DNA of 64,000 nucleotides from positions 2,363,504-2,427,503 of the forward strand of contig ML664174.1 in NCBI GenBank assembly GCA_007570785.1. The letters are read 5' to 3'. The translations under genes and the position numbers were made by a program. Below, piece by piece: positions 33,295-44,355 of this stretch; position 1 is the first letter of the stretch; each line of letters begins with the position of its first letter. A model generated the notes under the pieces. The model was not told the origin of the DNA, did no database searches, and was given only the letters and a program-made list of their open reading frames with translations. Source of the DNA: Antilocapra americana. Taxonomy: Eukaryota; Chordata; Mammalia; Artiodactyla; Antilocapridae.

Positions 33295-34440
33295 TATTTT
33301 AAATGCCAGACGAATATTCCCTTTACTGGGGAGGGCAGCGCTGAGGCTCTTCTACTCCAGCGGGAAAGATGGGGTCTGAGGATGTATTTGCCGAAGACTT
33401 GACTCTAATCCATGGTCGGCTTCTCCTGGCAATCACACTCGGGAGACAGCATGCTGATGCCCAGCGCACAGCTGGGGTTTCAGAGAGGACTCAGTCTATG
33501 AACCAGGGAAACTAAAGATACTTGCTCAGTCAATGAAGTTTCTGTGATGGGTGTGTGTTATTTAAGTATGCTTCACCCTAGATAAAACATCTCCCCTCCC
33601 CCACTTTTGAAAGTTGGTTGCATTCTACACATTCTTTAGGCTCCAGAGGAGAGATTTATTTTGTCACCTCTGGATGCCGTTTGAAAGTCAAACCTTGGAC
33701 ACCAGAATAGCTGCGATCTTCTTCCTCCCTAGCGCATCCTCTTTTTCTGACTCCCTGCCCCCAGCCTCCTATTATTTACTGGAAGGAATCACTCTGTTTT
33801 CCCCCTGCCTCCAGCCTCCTGTCCTTGGCAGCCCCTTGACTTCCACCCCGAGTTGTGTATGTCATCAGAACACCCAGTGGCAGCTCAGAAATCATGGCCA
33901 GGTTCAATATAAATTCCGTCTTGCTTAGGCAGCTTTGCATAATAAGTCCCTGAAAAGTCTTCACCAGAGTAGATGGAGGAAAAGCGATTTATTGGGTCTA
34001 GCAGGCCTGAACGTCAGACTGAGTGGCATTTCAGGCCACGGTGGGAGTTTTAGGGTTCAGATTCTTCGTCTGACTTGGCTTTTGTAAGGCGATATCCTCG
34101 GTCCACAGACGCCTTTCCTGTGATGTTAGGAAGTCAGGGTCACCTCCAGAGGGACCACTCTAAGGAAGTCAGGATCTCTGTACAATTGCCTCAACCAGGC
34201 CTCATGGGTGCTTTGTGAGAGATGAGGACTTCTGTGGGACTCGTCTGCTGCAGTTGAATGCTGCCAGGTTAATCCGTGCCCGTTGCCTGAAAACATCTCC
34301 CACAGGAACTCAAAAAGCCGAGTTAAAGTCAGTTAACCAGGGTTTCCCACTCTGCTATTAAAACATGGCTGAGGAGTATCACAGGGCTCCCTTGTTTGTG
34401 CCCTTGCTTTGCAGGTTAGGGAAGCTGTACTTCGATCAGT
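33295..34440. other. Single-copy intron, nothing firmly recognised
   Basis: An antisense AATAAA-like signal at about 33990 might belong to an LTR relic spanning roughly 33.9-34.3 kb, but I could not define ends. Confidence 0.35.
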
Positions 34441-34442
34441 GA

Positions 34443-34655
34443 GTCTTGGGACCTCCCCTGGTGGTCCAGTGGTTAAGAATCTGCCTTGCAAGGAAGGGGA
34501 CTTGAGTTTGATCTCTGGTCAGGGAACTAAGATCCCACATGCTGTGCAGGAACTAAGCTTGTGCCCTGCAACTGGAGAGTCCACTCGCTCCCAACAGAAA
34601 TCCTGCGTGACGTGCTAAGACCCAATGCAGCCAAATAAATAAATAAACATTGTGA
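34443..34655 (+). mobile_element. CHR-type SINE
   Basis: Head GGGACCTCCCCTGGTGGTCC, 'gttaagaatctgccttgcaa' and a CCAAATAAATAAATAAACAT tail. Confidence 0.9.
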
Positions 34656-34679
34656 ATGTACTTAATAAAAAAAGCCTGA

Positions 34680-34830
34680 TTCTCACTGTTCTCTGAATCA
34701 CTGGGGGATCTGTCAAATATCCAGATGTCTGGATTACGTGCACGCTCCGGCATCAACATTTCACACTGCCACCCACCCTCCCGTCCGCATTGATTCTGAC
34801 ATAAAACCAAAGTGTTTTGAGAACCACTGC
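34680..34830 (+). repeat. MER5A-like hAT-Charlie relic
   Basis: 'ctgaatcactgggggatctg' and the terminal TTTTGAGAACCACTG match the MER5A pattern; central part diverged. Confidence 0.58.
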
Positions 34831-35244
34831 CCTAGATCATTCTTCTGGAAGGTGGGGTGATGGCATTCTTGATAAGCACAGAAGGGGTGTTTCTTGTATC
34901 ACCAGAGCAAGTCTTCCTGGGGGTGGTCTGATGATAGCACGGCATGGCATTCAGTGAGCTTCTCAGAGAGTTCAGAGAAGAGGAGGGTTAGTTCTGCATC
35001 TTGGCATGAATGCTGTAGATGGAGAAATACAATCTCAAGAGCTGAAGTGACCTTTATAAAGAGGATGAAGAGAATTCAGTAGAATTTGAATTTATAGGAT
35101 CTCTGTTTTCAGATGCCTAATCCTGTGCCCTGGAGAAGCCACATAACTTCAGGCTCAACTCATTTTCATCCAGAGAAAGAGGGCCCCCTTGCATCCCTCA
35201 GCTGTGACACTTCCATGAGCTTGCTGAGGATGGTGTGATGTTTC

Positions 35245-35588
35245 CATCAAGCAATCCATAGTTATTACAAGCTTCTACATTCTCAGCACAGTGCTTGGTG
35301 GGGTAGCTAGCACAGAAGTATAGACCTCTTAGTCTCTGTCTTCAAGACGGTTGGGGAGAAAGAAGGATGGTGGTAGAGACTGGCCAAACATGAGTGAGGC
35401 AGTTAAGGAGCTCAGAGAGGCAGAGAGCAATAACCACAGGCCAGGATAACTGGGGAAGCTTCCTGGAAGAGGCCGGCCTTCAGCCAGCCCTTGAACAGGG
35501 TAAGATCAGTCAGGCCAAGGACAGGAGGCAAGAAAATTCCAGATAGTTGGGGAGGGAGGGTTCTGAGTAAAGTATTTTGTTGGAGTCC
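35245..35588 (-). repeat. L2 LINE fragment
   Basis: Follows antisense L2 order: 'cattctcagcacagtgcttgg', 'ggggaagcttcctggaagag', 'aagaaaattccagatagttg'. Confidence 0.62.
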
Positions 35589-35600
35589 AGGGAAGGCCTG

Positions 35601-36607
35601 ACCTGACCACCTGACCTGCCTCTTGAGAAATCTGTATGCAGGTCAGGAAATAGCAGTTAGAACTGAACATGGAACAACAAACAGACTGGTTCCAAATAGG
35701 AAAAGGAGTACGTCAAGGCTGTATATTGTCACCCTGCTTATTTAACTTATATGCAGAGTACATCATGAGAAAAACTGGGCTGGATGAAGCATAAGCTGGG
35801 ATCAAGATTGCCGGGAGAAATATCAATAACCTCAGATATGCAGATGACACCACCCTTATGGCAGGAAGTGAAGAAGAACTAAAGAGTCTCTTAATGAAAA
35901 AGAGGAGAGTGAAAAAGTTGGCCTAAAGCTCAACATTCAGAAAACAAAGATCATGGCATCCGGTCCCATCACTTCATGGTAAATAGATGGGGAAACAGTG
36001 GCTGACTTTATTTTTCTGGGCTCCAAAATCACTGCAGATGGTGACTGCAGCCATGAAATAAAAAGATGTTTACTCCTTGGAAGAAAAGTTATGACCAACC
36101 TAGACAACATATTAAAAAGCAGAGACATTATTTGCCAACGAAGGTCCATCTAGTCAAGGCTATGGTGTTTCCAGTAGTCATGTGTGAATGTGAGAGTTGG
36201 ACTATAAAGAAAACTGAGTGCTGAAGAACTGATGCTTTTGAACTGTGGTGTTGGAGGAGAATCTTGAGAGTCCCTTGGATGCAAGGAGATCCAACCAGTC
36301 CATCCTAAAGGAAATCAGTCCTGAATATTCATTGGAAGGACTGATACTGAAGCTGAAACTCCAATACTTTGGCCACTTGATGCGAAGATCTGACTCATTG
36401 GAAAAGACCCTGATGCTGGGAAAGATTGAAGGCGAGAGGAGGAGAACGATAGAGGATGAGATGGTTGGATGGCATCATGGACTCAATGGACATGAGTTTT
36501 GAGTAAATTGCAGGAGTTGGTGATGGACAGGGAGGCCTGGTATACTGCAGTCCATGGGGTCGCAAAGAGTCGGACACGACTGAGTGACTGAACTGAAATG
36601 AACTGAA
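35601..36607 (+). mobile_element. BovB LINE with partial reverse transcriptase, 5'-truncated
   Basis: Starts within the RT domain, carries the YADD box at 35837-35848, and runs to the CTGAA-like tail. A 10-bp target duplication, GGAAGGCCTG, is at 35591-35600 and 36608-36617. Stops (for example in the segment just after 35785) and frameshifts break the ORF. This copy keeps the approximately 20 bp that the 3.7-kb copy has lost near its RT start. Confidence 0.95.
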
Positions 36608-36649
36608 GGAAGGCCTGTCTGCTTCATATACACAGGAAGGTCAGATAAG

Positions 36650-36765
36650 GATTTATTCATTCACCCATTTACTCATTCCTCCATCATCAACCTAACACAG
36701 CAAGCTCTATGCTGGGCTTGGGGATAGAGCCAGGTGTGGTCTTTGCCCTGGGGGCAGACTTTGAT
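36650..36765 (-). repeat. L2 LINE 3' fragment
   Basis: The + strand has TTTATTCATTCACCCATTTA, 'gctctatgctgggcttggggatag'. Confidence 0.6.
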
Positions 36766-37014
36766 CCTTGAGATCCTTGTGCAGCTCTGCTTTGTTCTCC
36801 TTGATGCTGGAGGCTGGCCTCTCCACCGTGCTGCCTAATATCTTGGGATGGAGGTTTGGGTGGACACCTGCCAGCCTCAGAGACATTGCCGTGGTGACTG
36901 CTGTGTGTATGTGTGTCACGTGGAGGGCAGTCAGCCTGCTCAGGCAGAGGGAAGCAAAGTGGCAGGAAACACTGCTCTTTGACGGAAGGATAAAGGAATC
37001 ACCATTTACAGGCA
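36766..37014. other. Single-copy intron, nothing recognised
   Basis: No repeat family or exon seen. Confidence 0.4.
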
Positions 37015-37197
37015 TTTACCTCTGAGTTAGAGGTTCTATCTCATCTGTTAATGATCATTTCAGACCTGAAGTAGGAGCTTATTGCGGGAAGGAGAATTTA
37101 TGCTAAGGGAGGGTAAGTAGCTTGCCCCAGGGCTGTGAAGCCAGTGGGCAGTGGAGCTGAACTCAGCCCTGCCTGATTCCAAGTCTCTGCTCTACCC
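37015..37197 (-). repeat. MIR SINE
   Basis: Antisense MIR order: 'agggagggtaagtagcttgcc', 'gcagtggagctgaactcagc'. Confidence 0.68.
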
Positions 37198-37589
37198 TAA
37201 TATCAAGAGTCTCCAAGGCCTTGACAGCTCAGCAGAGCAACTTAGGACCTTTGGGTGCCAATGTGGCTTCTGTACTGAATACAGAACTGAAAACTTAGAA
37301 TGAGGGAGATTTCTTTTTGTCAGCTGGGTAGGAGTGTTGGAGTGGCTGCATTCAGTAGACTGCTGAAATAACCAGGGGGTCGTGCTGAGGACTAAGTGGA
37401 AGTGCCTGCAAACATTGTTTTATTTTTTATTTTTTTTTTCAAGTTGCCAGTAGACAGTTGTATGATCTCAGTCACCAACCTATATGTGCAAGAAACTCAG
37501 AAGACCATGCATGAAGCATATGCTTTATTGCCCTGATGGAAATATCTACCACAAGTGAGTGATATATGAGTTGTTGAAAGCAATTCAGC

Positions 37590-37805
37590 GAAGAAGTTTT
37601 GGGCACCTCCTGTGTGCTGGGCTCTGTGCCAGATGTTGGAAGTGAATTGGTGACAAGGCCAGCTATGCAGGGCTCCAGGGAAGTTTAATATGAAAGGCAC
37701 CCCCTCGTGTGGTTTAGTGCAAAAACTAAGTGGCTGTGTGGAGTGGCCCTGCCCTCATGGAGTTTCTAGTCTAGTAGGGAAGACAAATATTAAACATTGA
37801 GTTGA
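37590..37805 (-). repeat. L2 LINE 3' fragment
   Basis: The + strand has GGCACCTCCTGTGTGCTGGG, 'ctctgtgccagatgttgg', 'gccctcatggagtttctagtc'. Confidence 0.72.
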
Positions 37806-37944
37806 GTTGAAAGTGCCTTTATTAATAGTATTATTATTTTTGTTGGAAGAAGACAGAATGAAGAGGAAGGGGACTGAATCTCTCTCTTACTCATTCTCTC
37901 CCTGTGTGTTTGCTCAGTTGTATTCAACTCTATAGCCCTTCCTA

Positions 37945-38166
37945 TTTTATTCTAAAATTCTCATTTATTTCATTCGGCTGCCTTGGGTCTTAGTTGCAGC
38001 ATGTGGGATCTTTGTGGTGCTCTGCGGGGTCTCGCTAGTTGTGGCGCTCAGGCTCAGTAGTTCCAGCTCAAGGGCTCGGTAGTTGCGGAGCACTGGCTTA
38101 GTTGCCCTGTGGCATGTGGGAGCTTCGTTTCCTGACCAGGGATGGAACGCTTGTCCCCTCCAAGGC
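37945..38166 (-). mobile_element. Long CHR-type SINE, left part (split)
   Basis: Antisense long CHR sequence ('gtcttagttgcagcatgtgg', 'cgcttgtcccctcca'). It is interrupted by a Bov-tA and resumes at about 38381. Confidence 0.82.
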
Positions 38167-38380
38167 AAAGGGAAAGTAAAAGTCACTCAGTCATATCCAC
38201 TCTTTGTGAGTCCCATGGACTGTAGCCTGCCAAGCTCCTGGTTACATGGGATTTCCCAGGCAAAAATACTGGAGTGGGTTGTCATTCCCTTCTCCAGGGG
38301 ATCTTGCCAACCCAGGGATAGAACCCGAGTCTCCTGCCCTGCAGGCAGACACTTTACCTTCTAGCCCATACCCAGAGCCT
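38167..38380 (-). mobile_element. Bov-tA SINE nested in the CHR SINE
   Basis: Antisense Bov-tA from AAAGTCACTCAGTCATATCC to CTTTACCTTCTAGCCCA. CCTCCAAGGCAA left of it and CCTCCATTGCAA right of it (10 of 12 identical) look like the target duplication. Confidence 0.88.
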
Positions 38381-38425
38381 CCATTGCAAGGTGTATTCTT
38401 CACCACCACACCAGCAGGGAAGTCT
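38381..38425 (-). mobile_element. Long CHR-type SINE, right part
   Basis: Continues the CHR head in antisense: 'caaggtgtattcttcaccac', 'accagcagggaagtct'. Confidence 0.75.
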
Positions 38426-38454
38426 CCAGTCCTTATTTGACATAAGAAACTCTG

Positions 38455-38640
38455 TCTTAGCTGGGGCTACTATAACAAAAGGACCGTGGAGTAGGTGGCT
38501 TAAACAACAGACATTTATTTCTCACAGTGCTGGTGGCAGGAGAGTCTGAGATCAGGGTGGCAGCACGGTCTACGTGAGGTTTGGTGAGGACCCTCTTCTT
38601 GGGCTGCAGATAATTGCCTCTTGTTGTGTCTTCACATGGC
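38455..38640 (-). repeat. MaLR (MLT1-like) LTR, 3' half
   Basis: Antisense LTR: 'ggcttaaacaacagacattt', 'ctcacagtgctggtggcagg' and 'gtcttcacatggcaaagaca', leading straight into the GA tract. The remaining part of the same LTR lies right of the gap at 39399-39470. Confidence 0.7.
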
Positions 38641-39298
38641 AAAGACATAGAGAGAGACAGATACAGAGGGAGAGAGAGAGGGGAGAGAGAGAGGAGAGAG
38701 AAGGGGGGAGAGAGAGAGGGGGAGAGGGGGAGAGAGGGAGAGGGGAGAGGGAGAGGGGAGTGGGAGAAGGGAGAGAAAGGAGAGAAGGGGGAAGAGAGAG
38801 GGAGAAAGAGAGAGAGGGGAGGAAGGGGGAAAGAGAGAGAGTGGGGAGACAGAGGGAGAGAGAGGAGAGAGAGAGTGAGGAGAGAGAGAGAGAGGAGAGG
38901 GAGAGGGGAGAGAGAGAGAGGAGAGAGAAGAGAGGGGGGAAAGAGAAAAAGCAAGGTGTAGGGGGTAGAGAGAGAGAGGGAGAGAGAGGGGAGAGAGGGG
39001 AGAGAGGGAGAGGGGAGAGAGGAGAGAAGGGGGAAAGAGAGAGAGAGGGGGGAGACAGAGGGAGAGAGAGGAGAGGGAGAGGGGAGAGAGGAGAGGGAGA
39101 GGGGAGAGAGAAGGGAGAGAGAGAGAGGAGAGAGAGAGAGGAGAGAGAGACAGACAGGGAGATAGAGAGGGTTGGGGAGACAGAGACAGAGAGGGAGATG
39201 AGAGAGAGAAAACAGAGAGAGAGAGAGGAGAGAGAGGAGAGAGAGGGGTAAGAGAGGAGAGAGGTGTGGGGGAGAGAGAGGCAGAGAGGGAGAGAGAG
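38641..39298 (+). repeat. (GA)n expanded microsatellite
   Basis: About 650 bp built from GAGA, GGGA and GAAG units with occasional ACAG interruptions, strongly purine on + and pyrimidine on -. The long open frames it creates are low-complexity artefacts. It runs into the assembly gap. Confidence 0.97.
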
Positions 39299-39398
39299 NN
39301 NNNNNNNNNNNNNNNNNNNNNNNNNNNNNNNNNNNNNNNNNNNNNNNNNNNNNNNNNNNNNNNNNNNNNNNNNNNNNNNNNNNNNNNNNNNNNNNNNN
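39299..39398. other. Assembly gap (100 N)
   Basis: Exactly 100 undetermined bases, the usual placeholder for unknown gap length. It interrupts the GA tract. Confidence 0.98.
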
Positions 39399-39470
39399 TC
39401 CAAATCCCATCCATTGTGGCGTCAACACCTGAATTTCAGAGACCGGGGATGCAGTTCAGTCCATAGCAAG
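39399..39470 (-). repeat. MaLR (MLT1-like) LTR, 5' terminal part
   Basis: 'tccaaatcccatccattgtg', 'caacacctgaatttcagaga' and 'gcagttcagtccatagca' match the antisense terminus of an MLT1-like LTR, completing the element that begins at 38455. Confidence 0.65.
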
Positions 39471-39540
39471 CACTAAACTTGGTTTTCTTTCAAGGGCAGC
39501 TTTAGGAACAGTTAACTGTGAGGAAAATGAAAAGGCTCCC

Positions 39541-40140
39541 CCCATACCTTGCCAAAGATTGCCCCTGCTCGCTAGTTCTTACAAAACACGACACAAACGG
39601 GAGAAAGCTTTCCGCGCCACCGCCACCGTAAGAATGAAACACATTTCAATGCAAACAGGAGGAAGGTAGCAAATCGGCATAGCTGAGTTTTACTGTGTGC
39701 GCTCGGGGGGCGGCTGTGGACGTGTGGGCCGCTGAGTGAGCCCGCAGAAAAAGCCAGGTGCCGGCGATCCTGCCACAGGCCCGGGCTCCTCCTTATCTCG
39801 GCTTATCTGTTTCTGAGCACAAACAGCTGTGATGGGCCAAGGTCCTGATTTTTACAGCCAGAAGGGACCTGTGGCCACGGAGCTGGGAAGAAGAGAGAAT
39901 AGGGGAGCTCCTGGAGACATGAAAGAATTCGGGGCCGGCCTCGAGGAAGGGCAGGGGAGAGTCAAGGACACCGGGCCCGGGAGGAGCAGGGCTGGGTTCC
40001 CTCAGGTCCCCGCCGCCACCCCTAGAAGCCTGGAAACCGGGGAGGGAGCAAGGCTCCAGCCCGACGTGAGGACTTCGCTTTTGCACGCAGGTGTGAGGTA
40101 GGTCAGGACACCCGTCCCCGGGTCCAAGGGACTGGGGGAC
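39541..40140. promoter_or_regulatory. CpG-rich block with paired GATA motifs; candidate regulatory element
   Basis: By hand I count about 33 CpGs in 600 bp, several times the surrounding density. Two TTATCT (GATA) sites start at 39793 and 39803, exactly 10 bp apart, with CAGCTG at 39824-39829. No repeat family covers it. No TATA box or coding exon is evident. It could be an intronic enhancer or an unannotated alternative promoter of DPF3; function is inference. Confidence 0.4.
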
Positions 40141-40230
40141 CCTGAAGAGGGAGGGGCCCCAGGGGTCTGGGTTGGAGGGTTGGAGCTGGGAGTCCATTCA
40201 GGACAGCACACGTAGAATCTAAGAGCACAC

Positions 40231-40385
40231 ATGGGGGACTTCCTTGGTGGTCTCGTGTTTAAGACTCCGTGCTTTCAATGCAGGGGGCGCAGGTTCAATG
40301 GCGGAGGACTAAGATCCCATCTCCTGTGGGCATAGCCAACCCCCCCCCCCAAAAAAAAAACAAAAAACAAAAAGAGAGAGAGAGA
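40231..40385 (+). mobile_element. CHR-type SINE
   Basis: Head GACTTCCTTGGTGGTCTCGT, 'aagactccgtgctttcaatg', ending in C10-A10 and GAGAGA tail. Confidence 0.9.
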
Positions 40386-41096
40386 ACAGGCATGGTTTTC
40401 CAGAGAGAGAGGTGGAACCGTGAAGATGAGGAGCCGGCTGTCTTAGAGGGGGTCTGGCGGGCTCTGCAAATCGCACGTGGAGCCTCGTCTGCAGTCATTT
40501 TGGAGAAGTCTTACTTTTTCCACTCTGAATCCTCTTTGGCGCCTGGAATCCATTTCTCCACGGATATGCTCAAGGAGGGCGCCTGGAAATCTCTCAGAGG
40601 TAGGATGGCTCTCCCCCTCCAGAAGGGATGGCTAAGGATCCCACAGAGCCCCTCACGAAAGCCCTGGAACTGCAGCCAGCTCTGCTCCAAGCCTCAGGCC
40701 GGGGCGGGGGTGGGGAGTTCCTGCTCTGGCGGGGAGCCCGGCAGTTTGTCCCCCCTGCCTTCTCTGCTTCTGACTGCAGCCTTGAGTGGCCCGAAGTCAG
40801 TATTGATGAGAATATCCTTCTCCTGTGCCTTGTGCCGGCTTCTTGGAGCCCAAGACATCTATCATCCCGAGGGAAGTCTAGCCCCTTGGTCTGGGGCAGA
40901 CAGGTGATGGCTGAGGCTGGGCTGTGCCTGACCCACCCCAGGGCGTGCTGGTCACCACTCCACAAAGTGAATCATTCACTGTCAGCCTTTCCCTGCTCCC
41001 TCTGCCCCTTGCGGCTTTAATGCAAATGTCACCCCTGGGATCCTATCAAGTAGGATTTTTTTTTTTTCTAAAAAGAAATGCCATATGGGTGGGGGG
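40386..41096. other. GC-rich intron, nothing recognised
   Basis: Open frames of up to about 210 codons overlap this part, but the longest starts inside the SINE and none resembles a known family. Confidence 0.4.
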
Positions 41097-41345
41097 AGAG
41101 ATAAATTAGGGGTCTGAGATTAACATATACATACAACTACATTTAAAAGAGGTAAACAACAAGGACCTACTGTACAGCACAGGGAACTATATTCATTATC
41201 TTATAATCACCTATAATGGAAAAGAATCTGAAAAAGAATATACATAAATATATAATGTATATTTTTATATATGTATCTGTATAACTGAATCACTTTGCTG
41301 TACACTTGAAACTAATACAACATTGTAAACAGCATTGTAAGTTGA
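41097..41345 (+). repeat. L1 3' UTR end
   Basis: 'caaggacctactgtacagca', 'cagggaactatattcattat', 'tcactttgctgtacacttga' and 'aatacaacattgtaaa' are the terminal part of ruminant L1 3' ends. Confidence 0.75.
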
Positions 41346-41346
41346 C

Positions 41347-41568
41347 TGTGCATGCTAAGTCGCTTCAGTCATATCCGACTCTTACACGGCCTCATGGACT
41401 GTAACCCACCAAGCTCCTCTGTCATGGGATTCTCCAGGCAAGGATACTGGAGTAGGTTGCCATGCCCTCCTACAGGGGATCTTCCCAACCCAGGGACTGA
41501 ACCTGCGTCCTTTAGGTCTCCTGCATTGGCAGGTGGGTTCTTTACCAGTAGTACCCCCTGGGACTTCA
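41347..41568 (-). mobile_element. Bov-tA SINE
   Basis: Antisense copy from GTGCATGCTAAGTCGCTTCA to CCAGTAGTACCCCCTGGGA, inserted directly behind the L1 end. Confidence 0.93.
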
Positions 41569-41569
41569 A

Positions 41570-43030
41570 TAAAAAACAGAAATACCATGTTGAAAAGGAC
41601 ATTTTCCCCTTCTCCTGTGTAACTTCCTTTTCACAGGTTAGGGAGAACTGGCCATTGATTTTCTTCTAGAGAACAGAGCAAGCCCTGTGCAGATTTTGGC
41701 TAATTAACTTTTGGAGAAGTGCCGCTTGAATTTATCAGAGGGTGAAGTCTCTTTTCCCCTCCAGTGTCTTAAAAAAGGCTTTAAACTTTTGTTTCCGAAT
41801 CTCTGCCAACGCCTGGCCTGTTTAAAAATGACTTCCCTGGAGATGGTGGCAAAGGGTGATGGTTGTCATATTTTTGTAACTTCAATCTTCAATACAGTTG
41901 TTCCAGTCCTCAGAAAATCTCTTCTGTTTACATAAGAGAGGTATCATTCACACAAAGATTACATTTAAAAATACACATTCTCCCTCAGCATGCCTGTTAC
42001 TAATAACATTGCATGTTATGAAAGTGGAAAGTATTTAAGATGAAATTAATTTTCACCCAGCGAGCCACTTTGTTTGACTTTTTCATTCCATTTGGTGTGG
42101 GGCATGGACTTGGCCAAATGCACTTCTCATTGTCAGCAAGTTCACCTCCTTGTTTCTCTTTTTTGGGATTGAAGCTGTTAGAAATGAGTTCCGGGCACAT
42201 CGAGAGAAGTCTCATCTGGGATCGTATCGTACATTTCTTTTGTATTGGCTTCCAGAAGTTTGCTTTTCTAAATGGAGACCCTCTTCTCTCCAGTCGATGA
42301 GTTTTAGCATACAGTTTTTTTCTTTCTCCCTTTCTTTCTCTTCCTTCCTTCCCTTCTTTCCTTCCTTCCTTCCACAGGTTCTCTTTCAGCAGAATTTCTG
42401 GAGTTGGAATAGTTAACATCTCTTTTGGCAGCCTGTCAGAAGATCGTGGGAAACCAGATAAGGGCTCCTTGCTTAGGACACCTCTCGGTCGTGTGTTCTT
42501 GTCAGTTCTCATCCGTGTGATGCGGCTGGTCTCTGTTCCGTGGAGAGAAGCTGGAGCCCCCAGGACACCCTGGAGAGGCTGTGTGTCTGAGCTGCCCTTG
42601 ACAGTTCTGCTGCCCAGAGCTGTATCGCCTTAGCAGAGGGAGGCATTTAAGCTGGTGGGACAGAGTCACAAATGCTTCCCAGGAAATGGTTCTTCATTTT
42701 CGATCAATCTCATGATCCTTGTCACTAACTTTGATTACATCAGCTTATGCGCAGTTCTGTATAGCATTCTGATGGGCTTTCATTCCCCCTCCCAATTCAT
42801 TGTCAGCTGGGTGACTATTATAATTTGATTACAGTTAGGTTTTGCAACTGCTAGATGCTTTCTGAGCTGTTATGCTGTTCTTTTGAGAGGGAAGATGCCC
42901 AGAGGTAGAAAAGGAGGTTTGTCCATGAGTAGTTTCCAAAAGATGCCTCAGAAGCTTCAGTGACTGTATCCTCTCAGAATAAGGAATTTGCTTTAAACTT
43001 TTTGGTAGAATCTGATACTTTGACTTTTAA
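41570..43030. other. Single-copy intron with a pyrimidine tract and candidate conserved block
   Basis: 42315-42373 is almost pure C/T and ends in a CACAG. 42690-42880 is AT-rich with homeobox-type motifs such as TAATTTGATTACA. No exon or repeat family seen. Confidence 0.4.
42315..42373 (+). repeat. CCTT/CTTT polypyrimidine tract
   Basis: Nearly pure pyrimidine, ending TTCCTTCCTTCCTTCCACAG, so it also looks like a strong cryptic 3' splice site. Confidence 0.9.
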
Positions 43031-43034
43031 AAAA

Positions 43035-43380
43035 GAGTAAGAGGACAAATACTATATGATAACTACCTATATATGGAATCTAAAAAATACAACAAACTAG
43101 TGAATATAACAAAAAAGAAGCAGACTCACACGTAAAGAGAACAAGCTAGTGGTTACCAGTGGGGAGGGGGAAGGAGAGCGGGGCAAGACGGGTGGGGAAT
43201 TAAGAGGTATAAACGTTTATATATAAAATAAACTGCAAGGTTATATTGTACAATACAGGGAATGTAGCCAATATTTTATAAGAGGAATATAACCTTTAAA
43301 AATTGTGAATCACTATATTGCACACCTGTAACATAAAATATTGTACATCAATGACACTTCAATAAAAAAATAAAGAGGAC
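43035..43380 (+). repeat. L1 3' UTR end
   Basis: 'acctatatatggaatctaaa', 'gttaccagtggggaggggga', and an A-rich terminus 'caataaaaaaataaag'. Confidence 0.78.
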
Positions 43381-43384
43381 AGAA

Positions 43385-44343
43385 GAATCCATTTAAATTT
43401 TTCCTCTTTTTTTTTTCTCCTCTAAATATTTTGGTTAAGAAATATTTCAAACTTACACTCCCCCCTCCCTATTTTAATGTCACTGTGTCTCCAGAGACCA
43501 AAACAAAGGGGCATTCATAATGTCCCTTCAAAATGAGCTATTTGATTCTCCCTTTCAGCTCTGCAAGTCCTGTGGCTCTTCTCTTTCTGTCTTTTCCTCC
43601 TCCGCTTCTCTAAGAACCTCTGCTTTACCTGGTAGACGTTATGTTATTACAGTTGCAATTCCTGGGACCATTTATTCACCTGTGTCTTGTGCCTATCATT
43701 TATTTGTTAGGTATTTGATCTTATTGATTATGTTGGTGTTCTATTACATTTGATCAATTCTATCAATGTTATATTTTTGGTCTTTGAAAAGGACAGTATC
43801 TTAAAATTAGTAGCATCATCCAAGGATACCAAAGATTCAGGAACCTAAAATTCACTGTGCTTAATCAGATCACCACTCCAGTAAACCTGAAAGGTCTTTG
43901 TATTTGTGGATTAAACTCTGGGAATTGAATTATTTTGAGTCCCCAAATTCGGCTGTTATTACTTTAAATGCTTCTTTCATTTGTTTTCTATCAGAAAGTT
44001 ATTATGCTTCAAGTGTGAGGTTTTAAAAGATTGGTGCATGCCCTTCTTCATCTCCTCAGCCCTGTGATAGCTCTATGTTTACAGGGTGTTTCCTCTGACC
44101 CTCTAGTCCTTTCTATGGGGTGTTTCTCTTCTATTGTAATGGAAGTCTTTGTATATATGCTGGTGGTTTCAGTCCAATCTGGAGTATCTTTGCTGGTTAC
44201 CGCTGAGGAATAAGTGTGCTAGTGGGGCATGTTAAGGGGCAGGGGGCTCTGGAAGCTGGATGTCCTAGCAGACCCCATGCAGAAGGTTGTACCAAAGCTA
44301 CCTCCATTCTGGAGTTGGGACCTCATGCTTCCTGGGACACGGA
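43385..44343. other. Single-copy intron, nothing recognised
   Basis: No repeat family or exon recognised between the L1 end and the SINE upstream of the DPF3 exon. Confidence 0.4.
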
Positions 44344-44355
44344 CATGTTACTCTT

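Noticed and set aside
38457..39428. Open frames of 225-323 codons on both strands across the GA tract
   Set aside because: They are made of Ser/Leu/Pro or Arg/Glu/Gly low-complexity translation of a microsatellite and run through the N gap.
39829..40101. 90-codon frame ending near a GTGTGAGGTAGG sequence that resembles a donor
   Set aside because: The CpG-rich block favours open frames by chance; no acceptor, start context or protein family supports an exon.
40269..40907. 212-codon + frame
   Set aside because: It starts inside a CHR SINE and its tail, has no family resemblance and no supporting splice sites.
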